The position numbers were made by a program, and so were the translations under genes. Below, piece by piece: positions 54,218 through 56,104 of a stretch of 56,104 bases of DNA (position 1 is the first letter of the stretch; every line of letters begins with the position of its first letter). The notes under the pieces are model-generated. The model had not been told where the DNA came from and searched no databases. It saw only the letters and a program-made list of their open reading frames with translations. This stretch comes from Gammaproteobacteria bacterium. GTDB lineage: Bacteria; Pseudomonadota; Gammaproteobacteria; JAJFJF01. The stretch is from positions 1-56,104 of the forward strand of contig JAJFJF010000025.1 of NCBI GenBank assembly GCA_021774255.1, written 5' to 3'.

Positions 54218-55249
54218 ATGGCAGGCGGACAGCTTGCATCCCGCCAGTTGGGTTCGCTTAGCGTCTCAGCCATGGGGCTGGGTTGCATGGGGATCACCGC
54301 CTTTATGGGCCCGGCGCTTTCTGAAGACAATACGTACCAACTCATCAAGGCTGCCGTTGAGGCAGGCATCACACTTTTTGACTCCGCAGACTGCTATGGC
54401 GCTGATGGCGCAAACGAGAAGCTGCTTGGCAAGGTATTAAAGCGCTTGATAGACGAGGGCGTCACCACGCGCGAGCAACTCCAGATCGTTTCAAAGTTTG
54501 CCGTGGTGGTGAAAGACGGACAGTTTGGTTTTGATATTTCGCCAGAGTACATAGACAAGGCAATTGATTCCTCGCTGGCCAACCTTGGCCTTGACTACAT
54601 CGATCTTTACTTTGTGCATCGCATTCCTCACAAGGATGCCGATCTGGCCGCCTGCATGCGCAAGCTTAGCGCGCTTCAGAAGCGCGGCAAGATCCGCCAC
54701 GTGGGTTTGTCGATGCCGACGGCCGAGCAGATCAGGCAGGCACATGCCATTTGCAAGCTTGCAGCCGTGCAGAACGAATTTTCACTCTTTACGCAGGACC
54801 CGCTGACCAACGGTGTGCTTGCGGTTTGCAAGGATCTGGGGATTGGCTTTATGCCTTACTCCCCCCTCTGCCGCGGTCTATTGACAGGCAAAGTCAACAT
54901 GGAAGCTTTGAAAAAAGAGGCTGCGAGCGAGGGGCAGCTTGATGTGCGGGTTGGCATGACCCGCTTCGAGGGCGATCACTTTACGCGCAACACCGCGTTG
55001 GTTGACAAGCTCAAGCCAATGGCGAGCAAGAAAGACTGCACCTTGGCGCAGCTTGCGCTCGCGTGGTTGATGGCGCAGTACGATCAAGTGGTGCCCATCC
55101 CGGGCACCACCAAGATTGAGAGGCTGCAGGAAAACCTGGGTGCTTGTGACGTGCTTTTGAGCCAGACCGAGCTTCAGGAAATCAACAGGTTGATTAGTCC
55201 TGATCAGGTGTCGGGCGGTCGGTACTCGCCGCGCCCTGAGGCGGTGTGA
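54218..55249 (+). CDS. Aldo/keto reductase
   Basis: This 343-residue NADPH-dependent oxidoreductase has a TIM-barrel fold. The N-terminus RQLGSLSVSAMGLGCMGI is typical of the AKR13-like, auxin-induced-protein-like group. The catalytic tetrad can be seen: Asp and Tyr in FDSADCYG, Lys in IVSKFA, His in FVHRIPH. The NADP-binding end is PIPGTTKIERLQENLGA. Substrate unknown. It is a single-gene unit after gspG with the accessory promoter motif and no Shine-Dalgarno. Unlike the other six motif-bearing genes, it has clear bacterial relatives. Confidence 0.9.
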   Translation: MAGGQLASRQLGSLSVSAMGLGCMGITAFMGPALSEDNTYQLIKAAVEAGITLFDSADCYGADGANEKLLGKVLKRLIDEGVTTREQLQIVSKFAVVVKDGQFGFDISPEYIDKAIDSSLANLGLDYIDLYFVHRIPHKDADLAACMRKLSALQKRGKIRHVGLSMPTAEQIRQAHAICKLAAVQNEFSLFTQDPLTNGVLAVCKDLGIGFMPYSPLCRGLLTGKVNMEALKKEAASEGQLDVRVGMTRFEGDHFTRNTALVDKLKPMASKKDCTLAQLALAWLMAQYDQVVPIPGTTKIERLQENLGACDVLLSQTELQEINRLISPDQVSGGRYSPRPEAV

Positions 55250-55647
55250 AGCGCCTATGCCGTGAGAGAGGTGCCTTCTATCAAAGGGAGTCAGAAAAGA
55301 AAAAATCAAAGCAAAAGAAGGTAGCTTTTAAGAAAATGGCACTGAAAAAAATCCTTTGGGTGGTCTCAACCTTGAAGTGCAACACTGAAGGGTTAGTGTG
55401 AAGCATTATACAAGGTTGGGATCACCTCTCAAAAAAAGAGCTATTTTTAAGTTAGATTTATGACATAACTGTTTGCAGGAAGAGTCTTTTTTTGACTGCA
55501 AAAGAGGTGTCTCATTCTTTTCTCGGCGCTTTGAGACGAGTCCGGGAGATGTCCTTCTTCGATGCTACAGCATCCCTGCGATCGTCAGGGGCGTCCCTGC
55601 CCCTGACGGTCTCCTCACGACATGCTCCCTCCCTGTCTCGCGCCTAT
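55250..55647. other. 398 bp non-coding spacer with three hairpins near the IS30 end
   Basis: No gene is visible. The last 100 bp carry GATGC-TACA-GCATC (55561-55574), CGTCAGGGGC-GTCCCT-GCCCCTGACG (55583-55608) and TCTCGCGCC-TATTTA-GGCGCGAGA (55636-55659). The last includes the transposase stop codon. They may be terminators or lie at the insertion sequence boundary. Confidence 0.55.
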
Positions 55648-56104
55648 TTAGGCGCGAGACTCAAGTTCCTCAGACAACAAATCTGTTGCATTATTAAACT
55701 CTAGACAACGGCGAGGCCGTGAATTAATTTCTGATAATACTGCCTTAAGTTCTTTGTCACTTATTTTTTTAAAATCCGTTTTCCTTTTCGGAAAATATTG
55801 TCGCAACAATCCGTTGCTATTTTCATTCGTTCCACGTTCCCAAGAAGAATAAGGATGCGCAAAATACATCTTAGCGTCTAATGCTTCTGCAATTTCTTCG
55901 TAACCTGAAAACTCTTTACCTCGATCAAACGTGATACTTGAAATTAAATCTTTAACACTACTCAATGCAGAAATAATAGCGGCCGTCACACCTGCCTCAG
56001 ACTTGTTAGGAAGTGTTTTAGCCCATATATAGCGTAGCTTTCTGTCAACAAGGGTCAGTAGCGCACTGCCTCGCTCCTTGCCAATCATTAAGTCTGCTTC
56101 CACG
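55648..56104 (-). mobile_element. IS30-family transposase, C-terminal part (runs off the window)
   Basis: The final 151 codons of an IS30-type transposase, continuing past the window edge. The DDE core is visible: EADLMIGK (first Asp), SITFDRGKEFSGYEEIAEAL (second Asp) and SSWERGTNENSNGLLRQYFPK (Glu). The N-terminal helix-turn-helix is outside the window. The open frame suggests a functional element. Codons run cleanly into the window edge without frameshift. Confidence 0.92.

Overview
The window is from a gammaproteobacterium. The evidence is the linked set epmA-efp-epmB, aspS-yebC-ruvC-ruvA, rpsB-tsf-pyrH-frr-uppS-cdsA, purE-purK, dapD, a type II secretion core and an MCE lipid-transport operon. 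A host-associated lifestyle, possibly in or near Legionellales, is an inference. It rests on eukaryote-like accessory genes, a HigBA-type toxin-antitoxin pair, decayed gene fragments and dispersed palindromic repeats. No tRNA, rRNA or CRISPR array was seen.

Layout. 1-4.8 kb: a MITE-like repeat, then envelope genes (core glycosyltransferase, O-antigen ligase, glycerophosphotransferase-like protein, phosphatidylserine decarboxylase). 4.7-7.3 kb: the EF-P beta-lysylation set. 7.3-9.1 kb: purE, purK and a DUF2970 gene. 9.4-12.8 kb: a giant secreted SR-repeat/GLUG protein. 13.3-17.6 kb: FmdB-like protein, aspS, yebC, ruvC, ruvA (ruvB does not follow). 17.8-22.3 kb: a small secreted protein, toxin-antitoxin, and two divergent unknown genes. 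22.7-28.9 kb: dapD, an RND efflux pair, a second repeat copy, map. 29.2-34.6 kb: translation and envelope operon. 34.8-39.6 kb: MFS-like gene, ABC exporter, AI-2E transporter. 39.6-41.1 kb: gene relics and a DUF2490 gene. 41.3-44.6 kb: MlaE/F/D plus lipoprotein. 45-46.3 kb: unknown helical protein. 46.7-54.1 kb: gspD, E, F, then an inserted MFS-like gene, then gspG. 54.2-56.1 kb: aldo/keto reductase and a partial IS30 transposase.

The most interesting signal ties the odd genes together. Seven single-gene units (9388+, 20402-, 20772+, 36458-, 46258-, 53350-, 54218+) lie between ordinary operons. Each has, in the correct orientation 38 to 149 nt ahead of its start region, the same bipartite motif TTAC-N7-TGTTAC followed by a CTATATA-like box, with fixed spacing. 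None has a convincing Shine-Dalgarno sequence. No housekeeping gene in the window was seen to carry the motif. Products include a secreted SR/GLUG protein, two SLC43/FMP42-like membrane proteins with acidic-dileucine-type motifs, a secreted protein resembling a degenerate class 3 lipase, two unknown proteins and an aldo/keto reductase. I read this as a dispersed accessory regulon, perhaps of host-interaction genes, with a dedicated promoter or activator site. One unit separates gspG from gspDEF, and gspG has its own sigma70-like promoter.

Other points: a probable leaderless O-antigen ligase mRNA, a 102 bp tail-to-tail overlap of psd and epmA, a likely rpsB/tsf attenuator, an inverted repeat abutting the toxin start codon, and two roughly 290 bp composite palindromic elements 27.8 kb apart.
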